Below, piece by piece: positions 25,394 to 33,656 of a stretch of DNA of 64,000 nucleotides; the stretch's first letter is position 1; each line of letters starts with the position of its first letter. The DNA comes from JASEGV01 sp947085405 (GTDB taxonomy: Bacteria; Bacteroidota; Ignavibacteria; UBA10030; BY39), in assembly GCA_947085405.1 (NCBI GenBank), contig CAMTWO010000002.1, positions 62,001-126,000 on the forward strand. Reading direction: 5' to 3'. A model generated the notes under the pieces. It was not told the origin of the DNA. It saw only the letters and a program-made list of their open reading frames with translations, and did not search any database. Position numbers and translations under genes: made by a program.

Positions 25394-25671
25394 ATGAGTT
25401 TAAAAATAAAAGAAGTACAAGTTTTATATGATGCAAAAGGAAAAAAACGCATGTTTTACTTCCGTATAAAAAGTATCAAGAGGTCATAGAGATGTTAGAA
25501 GACATGGAAGATATAAAAGCAGCTAAGGAAGTTGAGCACGAAGAAGATATCCCTTGGGAAGAAGTAAAGAAAAAATTGGATAAGAAGAATAATAAACCCC
25601 AGAGGGGTTTTATGTCTGTAGAAGAAAAATTTAATCGCCACACGAACAACTCCGTAGGAGTTGAATGTTGA
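25394..25671 (+). pseudogene. Antitoxin-like gene with a frameshift in an A7 run
   Basis: Frame one from ATG 25394 gives MSLKIKEVQVLYDAKGKK and then stops at 25489 after 31 codons. One extra base at the seven-A run (25441-25447) would continue as THVLLPYKKYQEVIEMLEDMED, an antitoxin-like pattern (Phd/RelB-type, with the LLPYKKYQEVIE core), on through DIKAAKEVEHEEDIP to 25671. The second half is fully open. This is either a real one-base deletion, a sequencing error in a homopolymer, or slippage expression. The tail from about 25591 runs into a palindromic repeat and reaches into alaS. No toxin gene follows. Confidence 0.6.
25594..25666. repeat. Double-palindrome repeat supplying the alaS start region
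   Basis: It contains AAACCCC-AGA-GGGGTTT and, about 40 bases later, CAACTCC-GTA-GGAGTTG, both perfect 7-bp stems with 3-base loops, directly followed by the alaS ATG. The second arm's GTAGGAG is the only candidate ribosome binding site for alaS. The paired layout looks like a dispersed element. Confidence 0.6.
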
Positions 25672-28415
25672 AAACCTCCAACGAAATACGAAACGATTTT
25701 ATAAAATTTTTTGAAGAACGCGGACACAAATTTGTTCCGAGTTCGCCGGTAGTTCCATACGACGACCCGACGCTGTTGTTCACAAACGCCGGGATGAACC
25801 AGTTCAAAGATGTTTTTTTGGGAAACGGTAAACGCGATTATGCCCGTGCTGTTAATTCTCAAAAGTGCATTCGCGTCAGCGGCAAACATAACGACCTTGA
25901 AGAAGTAGGGCGCGATACTTACCATCATACATTTTTTGAAATGCTTGGCAACTGGTCGTTTGGAGATTATTATAAGAAGGAAGCTATCGAGTGGGCTTGG
26001 GAGTTACTTACCAAATCCGCCGAGGGCGGATGGAAACTTGATAAGAAAAGATTGTATGCATCAGTATTTGAAACTGATTCCGAAGCTGAAGAACTCTGGA
26101 AACAAGTTACCGACATCGACCCCTCGCACGTTTTACGTTTTGGAAAGAAAGATAATTTCTGGGAGATGGGCGAAACCGGACCTTGCGGACCCTGTTCTGA
26201 AATTCATATTGATTTAAGCGAAAAAGGCGACTGCGGTCATCTAGTAAATGCGGGCGACCCACGCGTGATGGAAATCTGGAATCTTGTTTTCATACAATAC
26301 AACAGAGACGACAAAGGCACACTCACTCCGCTGCCGGCAAAGCATGTTGATACAGGCATGGGCTTCGAAAGAATTTGTGCTGTACTTCAAGGAAAGAAAT
26401 CAAACTACGACACAGATGTTTTTTCACCGATTATAAAACACATTTCAAATCTCGTTGGCAAGCCGTATCAATCCAAATTAGATGACCCGATCGATATTGC
26501 GATGCGAGTTATCGCCGACCATGTTCGGATGCTGTCGTTCTCAATCGCCGACGGAGGCATTCCTTCGAACGAAGGGCGTGGTTACGTGATGCGCCGTATC
26601 CTGCGCCGTGCTGCACGATTCGGACGAAGCTTAGAAATGCACGAGCCATTCATTTATAAAATTGTAGAAGCCGTTGTCCAATCTATGGGCAATCAATATC
26701 CCGAAATAAAAGAGCGACAAAGCCACATCGAGCGTGTGATAAAAGGAGAGGAGGAGAGCTTTAACGTAACACTCGACCGTGGACTTGAGATATTCGAAAC
26801 CGTAATTGAAGAAATTGGACACTCAAAAACTTTTCCCGGTGAAGATGCATTTAAACTTTACGACACGTTCGGCTTTCCTCTTGACCTCACCGAGATGATA
26901 GCCGCTGAGAGAGGATTAAAAGTCGATACCGGGCGTTTTGTGGAGTTGATGGAAGCACAACGATCTCGGGCGAGAGACGCAGTTAAGTCTTCTATACAAA
27001 TAGCACATATTGGAAATGAATTTAATGATTCCAGTTTTATCGGATACGATAAAAACGAAGCCGATGTTTTACTCGACAAAGTTATAGATGATAAATATAT
27101 TTCATTCAACGAAACTCCATTTTATATTGAATCGGGAGGACAGGTGGACGATACCGGTATTGTAGAGGGAGAAAGCTTTAGAGCAAGGATTCTCAAATCC
27201 ATTAAGCAGGATAAAAAGCTAATACACGAAATCGAGATACTCGAAGGAAATATCACCGATAATATTGGTAAGATTGTCCATGTGAAAGTAGATTACGATC
27301 GACGCGCAAACATTATGCGCAACCACACTGCAACACACTTATTGCACGAAGCGTTGCGACTTGTACTTGGCAGTCACGTTCAGCAGCATGGTTCGTTGGT
27401 AGCGCCGGATAGACTGCGTTTCGACTTCAACCATTTTGAAAAAGTAACGGAAGAACAAATTCGCGAAATAGAAAACCTCGTGAATAAAAAAATCTCGGAA
27501 GGAATATTGGTTGAAGCCGGAGAAATGCCAATTGAGGAAGCAAAGAAAATTCCCGGCATAAAAATGTTCTTCGGCGAAAAATATGGAGACGTCGTCCGCG
27601 TTATAAAAATGGCGGATAATTTTTCGGCTGAACTCTGCGGCGGCACGCACGTAAAGAACACAGCCGACATCGGATTCTTTAAAATTATATCTGAGGCGAG
27701 CATAGCCAGCGGAGTTCGCAGAATTGAAGCTGTAACAGGTGAAGGAGCAAAATTATACCTCGAAGGTGAAATTGATAAAATCTTAAAGATAGATGACAAT
27801 TTTAAAATACTAATTAGAGAAAAAGAATCTGCGGAAAAAGAACTCAATCAATACAAAAAAATTGAACATTCAATACCACCATCGCTCGGAGTCGTGCCAA
27901 CTTCAATTCAAACCGTAAACAGCGGGATTGTAAATGAAGTCGAATCTCTTCTCAAACAACGGAAAATGGCAGTTGAACAGATAAATAAAGAAATTAGTGA
28001 TCTTAAAAAAGAAGTTTCGAAACATCGTGTGCGGGAAGCATCGTCGGGTATCGATGCGCTGGTTGCCGGCGGAGTAGAATTTGATGGTTTCAAAATCGTG
28101 TTTAGCAAGATTGAAGCAAGCAGTATGGACGAGTTGAAAAACATCGGCGATACGCTTCGTGCAAAACTAACATCCGGCGTCGGTGTTCTTGGGACAGTTA
28201 TCGACGAGAAAGTTGCACTTGTTTGCGTCGTAACCGACGATCTCATCAAGAATAAAAAACTTCACGCGGGAAAAATTGTCGGAGAGATTGCGAAGATTGC
28301 AGGCGGCTCAGGCGGCGGACGACCGCATTTAGCAACCGCAGGCGGAAAAGATGTGAACAAGCTCGATGAAGCTTTAGAAAAAACCGTAGATATAATAAAA
28401 GCAATGATAGCGTAG
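25665..28415 (+). CDS. alaS: Alanyl-tRNA synthetase
   Basis: It charges tRNA-Ala and edits mischarged Ser/Gly. The 916 residues have the class II catalytic core (FTNAGMNQFKDVFLG near 38-52, GETGPCGPCSEIH near 167-179, MGFERI), the tRNA-recognition region, an editing domain with HTATHLLHEAL near residue 551 and CGGTHV near 656 (zinc ligands), a coiled coil around 765-800, and a C-Ala domain with the glycine-rich GGSGGGRPHLA. The start lies at the edge of a palindromic repeat that also contains GTAGGAG four bases upstream, so part of its expression signal comes from the repeat. Confidence 0.96.
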   Translation: MLKTSNEIRNDFIKFFEERGHKFVPSSPVVPYDDPTLLFTNAGMNQFKDVFLGNGKRDYARAVNSQKCIRVSGKHNDLEEVGRDTYHHTFFEMLGNWSFGDYYKKEAIEWAWELLTKSAEGGWKLDKKRLYASVFETDSEAEELWKQVTDIDPSHVLRFGKKDNFWEMGETGPCGPCSEIHIDLSEKGDCGHLVNAGDPRVMEIWNLVFIQYNRDDKGTLTPLPAKHVDTGMGFERICAVLQGKKSNYDTDVFSPIIKHISNLVGKPYQSKLDDPIDIAMRVIADHVRMLSFSIADGGIPSNEGRGYVMRRILRRAARFGRSLEMHEPFIYKIVEAVVQSMGNQYPEIKERQSHIERVIKGEEESFNVTLDRGLEIFETVIEEIGHSKTFPGEDAFKLYDTFGFPLDLTEMIAAERGLKVDTGRFVELMEAQRSRARDAVKSSIQIAHIGNEFNDSSFIGYDKNEADVLLDKVIDDKYISFNETPFYIESGGQVDDTGIVEGESFRARILKSIKQDKKLIHEIEILEGNITDNIGKIVHVKVDYDRRANIMRNHTATHLLHEALRLVLGSHVQQHGSLVAPDRLRFDFNHFEKVTEEQIREIENLVNKKISEGILVEAGEMPIEEAKKIPGIKMFFGEKYGDVVRVIKMADNFSAELCGGTHVKNTADIGFFKIISEASIASGVRRIEAVTGEGAKLYLEGEIDKILKIDDNFKILIREKESAEKELNQYKKIEHSIPPSLGVVPTSIQTVNSGIVNEVESLLKQRKMAVEQINKEISDLKKEVSKHRVREASSGIDALVAGGVEFDGFKIVFSKIEASSMDELKNIGDTLRAKLTSGVGVLGTVIDEKVALVCVVTDDLIKNKKLHAGKIVGEIAKIAGGSGGGRPHLATAGGKDVNKLDEALEKTVDIIKAMIA

Positions 28416-28446
28416 AGCGTAGAGCATGGAGCATGGAGCTTAGAGT
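28412..28446. repeat. Short tandem 7-bp repeats at the alaS stop
   Basis: Five units follow each other: GTAGAGC twice, ATGGAGC twice, then TTAGAGT. They begin at the alaS stop codon. No function is evident. Confidence 0.6.
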
Positions 28447-28465
28447 TATAACAATTAACTACCTG

Positions 28466-28503
28466 TCCGCCGAAGTCCCGAAAGCTTTCGGGACGTAGGA
28501 GGA
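28466..28503. repeat. Perfect 20-bp palindrome with extended arms
   Basis: GTCCCGAAAG and its exact complement meet at 28475-28494; TCCGCC and GGAGGA extend the symmetry with one mismatch. A second small palindrome, AGAACGT-TTT-ACGTTCT, lies at about 28514-28530. They could end alaS transcription or be dispersed repeats. Confidence 0.65.
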
Positions 28504-28536
28504 TTAACCATTTAGAACGTTTTACGTTCTTAACCA

Positions 28537-28565
28537 TTAACTTTTAATTAGACTCCAAATATTAT
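28537..28565 (+). promoter_or_regulatory. Promoter candidate for gmhA
   Basis: TTAACT (28537-28542) and TATTAT (28560-28565) are 17 bases apart, 44 bases before the gmhA ATG. It follows the palindromes after alaS. Confidence 0.45.
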
Positions 28566-28609
28566 AACTCAATGAATATCGAATAACCAATAACGAATGA
28601 TGAACTAAT

Positions 28610-29212
28610 ATGACACACCTACCACTAACACTTTTACACAGACAAAAGTACATACAAGACCAGCTTGAAGACAGCGCCGCTACGAAAAAGAAAATGTTTG
28701 AAGCATGTGCGGGCGACATTCTTAAAGCTGTGGATGCGATTTTTAATGCATTGAACAACAAAAAGAAAATTCTGCTTTGCGGAAACGGCGGCAGCGCTGC
28801 CGACTCGCAGCACATCGCAACTGAGCTTGTGATTCGAATGAGCAAACCGAACCGTCCGGCGATTCCTGCCATCGCGCTCACAACTGACACTTCCATGCTA
28901 ACTGCCGGTGGCAACGATATTGGATTTGAAAATATATTCTCCCGCCAGATAGAAGCTTTAGGACAAAGTGGGGATATTCTGATTGCAATTACGACCAGCG
29001 GAAATTCAGAAAATATAAATCGCGCAATTAACGAAGCTAAGAAAAGAGGTTTGACCGTAATTGGTTTTCTTGGTAAAGACGGCGGAGCTTCTAAAAATTT
29101 AGTTGATGTCCCGATAATAATTCCCTCCAACGATACACAGCGGATACAGGAAGGACACATCACGCTTGCCCATATTATTTGTGGAATAATCGAAGACGAG
29201 CTGTTTGGTTAG
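28610..29212 (+). CDS. gmhA: Phosphoheptose (sedoheptulose-7-phosphate) isomerase
   Basis: It converts sedoheptulose 7-phosphate to glycero-manno-heptose 7-phosphate, the first step of ADP-heptose synthesis for the LPS core. The 200-residue SIS-domain protein shows LLCGNGGSAADSQHIATEL near 56-74, ITTSGNSENI near 125-134, and a C-terminal RIQEGHITLAHIICG with the catalytic His. The chain length and the zinc/active-site His positions match GmhA. No hldE or gmhB is adjacent. It fits the LPS theme of the first 10 kb. Confidence 0.93.
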   Translation: MTHLPLTLLHRQKYIQDQLEDSAATKKKMFEACAGDILKAVDAIFNALNNKKKILLCGNGGSAADSQHIATELVIRMSKPNRPAIPAIALTTDTSMLTAGGNDIGFENIFSRQIEALGQSGDILIAITTSGNSENINRAINEAKKRGLTVIGFLGKDGGASKNLVDVPIIIPSNDTQRIQEGHITLAHIICGIIEDELFG

Positions 29213-29218
29213 TCAATT

Positions 29219-29842
29219 ATGATATGGTACGAAATTTTTGGCTACTTCGGCTCCGTACTGATAGCGGCGTCGATGTTGATGAATAACATCTGGAAGCTGC
29301 GTTGGCTGAATATGAGCGGCGCCATATTGTTTGCGATTTATGGTGTGGTCATTGGTTCGCTACCAGTTATACTCCTCAACTCATTTAATACTACAGTCAA
29401 TATTTTTTTCCTCTTGCAGATAAGCCGCAAGAAGGATTTTTTTACACTCCTCCCTTTGTTGAAAATGCGTACATTATTTCTGGAAAATTTCCTAGATTAT
29501 TATAAGAAAGATATTTTAAAGTTTTTCCCGGATTTCGTTCCCGCAACGATAACGGAAAACAATGGTTTTATAATTTTACGTAATGTTGTTCCTGTCGGAT
29601 TGTTCATTTACGAAGAAAAACCTGATGGAGTTATTGAAATTAAGCTCGATTATATAATACCCGATTATCGCGACTTTAAAAACGCGTCCTTCACGCTTTC
29701 GTCGCAAGCCGAACTGCTACGGCAACGCGGGTTTAAAACATTTGTAACAACGAGTAGCGTCAGCTCACATCAGAAATATTTAAAGAAGATTGGCTTTATC
29801 CAGTCCTACGATAATCCATACTCGTTTCGGAAAGATATTTAA
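29219..29842 (+). CDS. YgjV-like membrane protein with C-terminal GNAT-like region
   Basis: A 207-residue protein. Residues 1-80 are hydrophobic with about three membrane segments and the pattern SMLMNNIWKLRWLNMSGAILFAIYG seen in YgjV-type inner-membrane proteins. From about 90 the protein becomes soluble: LKFFPDF, PVGLFIYEEK, LDYIIPDYRDF and KYLKKIGFIQ, which look like strands and the final helix of an acetyltransferase (GNAT) fold. The function is unknown. It begins six bases after gmhA and ends tail-to-tail with the next minus-strand frame. Confidence 0.65.
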   Translation: MIWYEIFGYFGSVLIAASMLMNNIWKLRWLNMSGAILFAIYGVVIGSLPVILLNSFNTTVNIFFLLQISRKKDFFTLLPLLKMRTLFLENFLDYYKKDILKFFPDFVPATITENNGFIILRNVVPVGLFIYEEKPDGVIEIKLDYIIPDYRDFKNASFTLSSQAELLRQRGFKTFVTTSSVSSHQKYLKKIGFIQSYDNPYSFRKDI

Positions 29843-29850
29843 AATTACAA

Positions 29851-30105
29851 TTAAGGATTTTGGAGATGGCAAATTCTAAAGATAGATGACCATAGTGTTT
29901 CGTGCTTTTTTTTCCTGTCTGTCCATATTTCAGCTTTTCTGTCTTTCATTTTCTTTACCTCCGTGCGGTGGAGCATTTTTAAAAATTTCTTTTCATCATT
30001 GGGTTGGCTTTTCAAACTCTTTGACAAGGCTTTGGTAAGTGATTTGGCTTGTGTGGCTTTGGTTCCGCTTGAGGCGGGATGCCTGTAAATGCGTTGGGTA
30101 TTCAT
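29851..30105 (-). CDS. Small basic hypothetical protein
   Basis: An 84-residue Lys/Arg-rich frame (KKFLKMLHRTEVKKMKDRKAE) whose ATG overlaps the livM stop in an ATGA arrangement. I do not recognise it. The start coupling favours a real gene, but there is no known domain and composition alone proves little. It would be the last gene of the long minus-strand run that begins at the SIR2 gene. Confidence 0.35.
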   Translation of the reverse strand: MNTQRIYRHPASSGTKATQAKSLTKALSKSLKSQPNDEKKFLKMLHRTEVKKMKDRKAEIWTDRKKKHETLWSSIFRICHLQNP

Positions 30106-30980
30106 AGTTTTGGCTTGAATGTAAATAATTCTTTCACTCCATTTTTTCCTGTCATCATTACAATTACTAAAATCAATCCGTAAATAATTTGGCGCATATT
30201 GGCGGCAATGCTGTCCGGCATACCTACAAAGCGAAGTGCTTCGGGTAACAGAACTAAAAATGCTGCTGCTAAAAAACTTCCAGTTAGGTTTCCTAAACCA
30301 CCAATGATTACAATAGAAAGGATAAAAATAGATTCGTTCACGGTGAAACTTGTCGGGTCTATGTAGGAAATATAGTGAGCATACAATGTCCCGGGAATGG
30401 CTGCAAACATTGCACTCAATGTAAATGAAACTGTCTTGGAGAGGTAAACATTTTTGCCAATGCTTTGAGTGTATATTTCATCTTCACTGATTGCTGTCAA
30501 TGTCTTGCCGAAACCTGATTTAGAAATGTTTCGTAACAAAAACCAAATGATTGCAACAAAGAAAAGTGAAAGTGTCAGGAATAAAATTTTGCTGTCTAAA
30601 CTCAGTCCGAAAAATTTTATCGAGGAAATGCCCGGAATACCAAGCGGACCTCTTGTCAAGTCTATCCAGTTATTCATGATGGAGAAAAGAATTACCTGAA
30701 TGCCCAGAGTGCAAATGATAAAATAATCTTCCACTGTCCGCAAAGCGATAAGTGAAACTATAAATGCAATTGCTCCGCTAATAAGCATTGCCAAAGGAAT
30801 ACTTAACCAAAATGAAAAACCAAACTGTGTTGAAAGGATTGCGGTTGTGTATGCACCTATGCCATAGAAACCTGCATGTGCCAATGAAATCAGTCCGGTG
30901 AAACCGGCAGAGAGATTTAAACTCTGCGAAAGCAAAGTGTAAAAAGCAATGAGAATGAAAAGGTGTAAAATGTATTCCAT
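30102..30980 (-). CDS. livM: Branched-chain amino-acid type ABC permease (LivM-like)
   Basis: One of two inner-membrane channel subunits of a Liv-type importer. The 292 residues are mostly hydrophobic with about 8-9 membrane helices. Family patterns are SLAHAGFYGIGAYTTAIL near 33-50, GPLGIPGI near 112-119 and IGGLGNLTGSFLAA near 232-245, the last being the ATPase-contact loop. It is one base after livH. In this operon the ATPases come first and the permeases last. Confidence 0.88.
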   Translation of the reverse strand: MEYILHLFILIAFYTLLSQSLNLSAGFTGLISLAHAGFYGIGAYTTAILSTQFGFSFWLSIPLAMLISGAIAFIVSLIALRTVEDYFIICTLGIQVILFSIMNNWIDLTRGPLGIPGISSIKFFGLSLDSKILFLTLSLFFVAIIWFLLRNISKSGFGKTLTAISEDEIYTQSIGKNVYLSKTVSFTLSAMFAAIPGTLYAHYISYIDPTSFTVNESIFILSIVIIGGLGNLTGSFLAAAFLVLLPEALRFVGMPDSIAANMRQIIYGLILVIVMMTGKNGVKELFTFKPKL

Positions 30981-30981
30981 G

Positions 30982-31872
30982 TTACACCTCCACTTTTTTT
31001 AATCGCTTGCCACTAAAGCCAAGCGGTTTCCAGATCAAAAATAAAATGAGAATGATGTAGGTAACTGCATCCATCCATTTTGTGTCTATGTAATACGCTG
31101 CAAGATGTTGTGTTGTGGCTACCAACAACGAACCTGCAATCAATCCTCTTGTGCTGCCAACGCCTCCGATAATCATTGCCACTACTCCGTAAAGTAAAAG
31201 ATTGAAACCGAAAGTAGGTGTCATGTTAGTGTCCATAGCTGAAAGTATTCCGGCTGTGGCTGCCAATGCTGAACCGATGCCAAAGGCAATCAGAATAATT
31301 TTGTTGGATGAGATACCGTAAATGTTGCAGAGTTCGGAATTACTTGCAACGGCACGAATGGATTTACCTGTTGCTGTGTAATGCAGAAACAAGTTTACTG
31401 CAACGAACAAAGTAATGGAAACAAAAACCGTTATTATTTGGATGGTGGTGATGTATGCACCGAAAATCTGATTGCCAACCGTTACTTCTGCGGTATTAAT
31501 GATTTTGGTATCGTTTCCGAAAAAAAGTGAAATGCAATTTTGCAACACCACATACAAACCAATGGATGCAATGAGATATGCCAATGGCGAATTCATTCGT
31601 GAAGATTCGTGAAATTGGTGTCTCATTTGGCGGTAAACCAAAACCTCACAGAGAATCCCAATTAAAGTTGCTGCTGTAATTGCTAATGCAACTGCAAGCG
31701 GAAAAGGAATTGAAAATTTATTTTCGAAATAAAAAACGAAGTATGCACCGGAAGTGATTATGGCTGCATGGGCGAGGTGAAAAAATTTTGTTGGAAAATA
31801 AATCACACTGAAAGAAAGTGCAATCAAAAGATAAACTAAGGTACTATAAATAATCAGTATAAATATTTCCAT
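30982..31872 (-). CDS. livH: Branched-chain amino-acid type ABC permease (LivH-like)
   Basis: The other channel subunit: 296 residues with about eight membrane helices. It has FFHLAHAAIITSGAYFVFY near 30-48, SIRAVASNSELCNIYGIS near 171-188 and MIIGGVGSTRGLIAGSLL near 232-249, all typical of LivH. It lies 18 bases after the two-TM unknown protein and one base before livM. Confidence 0.88.
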   Translation of the reverse strand: MEIFILIIYSTLVYLLIALSFSVIYFPTKFFHLAHAAIITSGAYFVFYFENKFSIPFPLAVALAITAATLIGILCEVLVYRQMRHQFHESSRMNSPLAYLIASIGLYVVLQNCISLFFGNDTKIINTAEVTVGNQIFGAYITTIQIITVFVSITLFVAVNLFLHYTATGKSIRAVASNSELCNIYGISSNKIILIAFGIGSALAATAGILSAMDTNMTPTFGFNLLLYGVVAMIIGGVGSTRGLIAGSLLVATTQHLAAYYIDTKWMDAVTYIILILFLIWKPLGFSGKRLKKVEV

Positions 31873-31890
31873 AGAAATTCATTTTTAAAA

Positions 31891-32844
31891 TTAGATCGCG
31901 GCTGCTTTTTTAGCATCATCACTAATAATAGGGTAAACGTCAACAATAGTTTTTCTCTTTGTTTCCAAGAATTTTAGGCAAGTTTGTGTTTGCCTTATTT
32001 TATCTTTTACGCCTATGTAAGCATCTACTTTAAGGATCCTTCTATTTTTGCTTTCCTTCATTTCAACCAAACTTTTAATCGAAATTAAATCATCTATCAA
32101 ACCAACATCAACAATATATTTTTTATCTACGATATCATTTTCCACGATTATAAAAACCTCTGCGCCTATTGCTTTATTCTTTAAGATTGGAATAAGTGAC
32201 GCTTCTTTATTTTCATCATTTACAAAAAAATATCTAATAAAAAAATTATTATCGCCTTTCTCTTTATGTTTGTTAATAAGGTTTCTATTATTGTATAAAT
32301 AAATAAGAGTATCCGGCTCAGCCCAAAAACCATTCGGATCAACTATGCTTGTTGCTATAATTTGTTTTTCTGCTAAGTTGAAAATACTCATAGCAAACTC
32401 GTGATACCTTGAAGGGTCGTCTTCGTAGATATGACCAGCACTAAGTTTTTGTAGTTTAGTTTGAAAAGTATCAAGAATATCAGGAACAAATTTTAATAAT
32501 AAATCACGATGCGGATGATTCATTATTATATTGTAATTAGCAGTTGGTTTGATCGCATTTATAATCTCAATTTTTAGTGGCTTGATAATTTCATCACTGA
32601 ATTTTTTAGAGTTATCATTTATTGATTGGTCAAGTTTATTTTTTACATTTTCAAAATCAAACCTTAAGATTAACAAAGAAATAGTTGTTGAAGCAACAGG
32701 TATAACTACCCCATATAGTATTACTTTGAATAAATCCAAAGTGTCTTTTGATTCTGAATATGTAGAAATAAAATAAATTAGCGTGAATAGTAGAGAAATT
32801 ACTGGAATCAAAATTCCAAAGAGAAGTTTAAGAATATTTTTCAT
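31891..32844 (-). CDS. Two-TM protein with a soluble C-terminal domain, function unknown
   Basis: A 317-residue protein with two N-terminal membrane helices (about 5-28 and 40-62), a charged helical linker, then a domain of about 220 residues. That part reads NLAEKQIIATSIVDPNGFW, then FFIRYFFVNDENKEASLIPILK and GAEVFIIVENDI, an alternating strand-helix pattern resembling a phospholipase D-like fold but with no HKD motif. I do not recognise the family. It sits between the methyltransferase and livH inside the Liv operon, 11 bases after the former, and is not a normal Liv component. It could be a sensor or effector at the inner membrane. Confidence 0.6.
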   Translation of the reverse strand: MKNILKLLFGILIPVISLLFTLIYFISTYSESKDTLDLFKVILYGVVIPVASTTISLLILRFDFENVKNKLDQSINDNSKKFSDEIIKPLKIEIINAIKPTANYNIIMNHPHRDLLLKFVPDILDTFQTKLQKLSAGHIYEDDPSRYHEFAMSIFNLAEKQIIATSIVDPNGFWAEPDTLIYLYNNRNLINKHKEKGDNNFFIRYFFVNDENKEASLIPILKNKAIGAEVFIIVENDIVDKKYIVDVGLIDDLISIKSLVEMKESKNRRILKVDAYIGVKDKIRQTQTCLKFLETKRKTIVDVYPIISDDAKKAAAI

Positions 32845-32855
32845 TATCAGTCAGT

Positions 32856-33656
32856 TTATGTTAGTTTGAAATAATTGAAAATACCTATCTCATCATTAAT
32901 TCCTATTTCGGAAATATTATTAAAACCAATTTTATTTGGAGATAAATCGGGCGTGATAGCAAATTTGAATTGATAAGTAATATATTGTTCCCAATCAAAT
33001 GGTTTTACAGGATTTTCTTCTTTCTTTGAATAATGAGCAAAGCAAACATTACGAATGGCAATGTCTTTTTGATACTCACTAAAAAAGCAACTGAATATTT
33101 CTTTTTCTTCATTTCGGGTAAGACCTTTTGGTTCAAATATTATCTCACCGTTCATTTTCCCATTCCAATTTTTGTAAGTATCAATTAATAGCGTTCCGGT
33201 ATCGTTAAGAAGGTTGGAAAACTTCATCAGAATATCTTTTTGCATTTCTTCTGGAAAGTGAGTTAAGCTATTTCCGACACAAATCACTAAGTCAAATTTT
33301 TCAGAAATCATTTCTTTAACTTTCAGCCAGTCACTTACTTTAAAATTTATTTGTGGGTGAATTGATTTGAAATGAGAATTTGCAAACTCAATACTCTCTT
33401 TACTTATGTCAAAACCAAATAACTGAAAATCAGGGTTCAATTCTGCTAATTCATTTAATAACCATCCTGGGCCACATCCTAAATCAGCAATTCTTGCGTT
33501 CTTATGTAAAGAAATATTTTTAAGAATTGACTTTGCAATTTCTATGTTGTTCACTTTGAAATTGGGATAAATCAATTCATATTTTGGACCTACTTTATCG
33601 TAAAATTTTTCAATCTTGAGAAGCAGGTCTTTATAACTTAAAGTATCTACTATCAT
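32856..33656 (-). CDS. Class I SAM-dependent methyltransferase
   Basis: A 266-residue methyltransferase with motif I IADLGCGPGWLLNEL near 55-69, an acidic FGFDIS at the end of strand 2 (about 79-84) and LVICVGNSLTHFPEE near 123-137 as the motif IV/post-I region. These point to a small-molecule N- or O-methyltransferase of the glycine N-methyltransferase type, but the substrate is open. Its ATG overlaps the livK stop (ATGA), so it is translated with the transporter. Its product could be linked to the ligand the transporter brings in. Confidence 0.8.
   Translation of the reverse strand: MIVDTLSYKDLLLKIEKFYDKVGPKYELIYPNFKVNNIEIAKSILKNISLHKNARIADLGCGPGWLLNELAELNPDFQLFGFDISKESIEFANSHFKSIHPQINFKVSDWLKVKEMISEKFDLVICVGNSLTHFPEEMQKDILMKFSNLLNDTGTLLIDTYKNWNGKMNGEIIFEPKGLTRNEEKEIFSCFFSEYQKDIAIRNVCFAHYSKKEENPVKPFDWEQYITYQFKFAITPDLSPNKIGFNNISEIGINDEIGIFNYFKLT

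Noticed and set aside
25476..25928. 150-residue minus-strand frame over the alaS start
   Set aside because: It is antisense to alaS and the antitoxin remnant and has no recognisable domain.
25594..28540. CRISPR array suggested by several short palindromes near alaS
   Set aside because: The palindromes are of different sequence and are not spaced as regular repeats and spacers.
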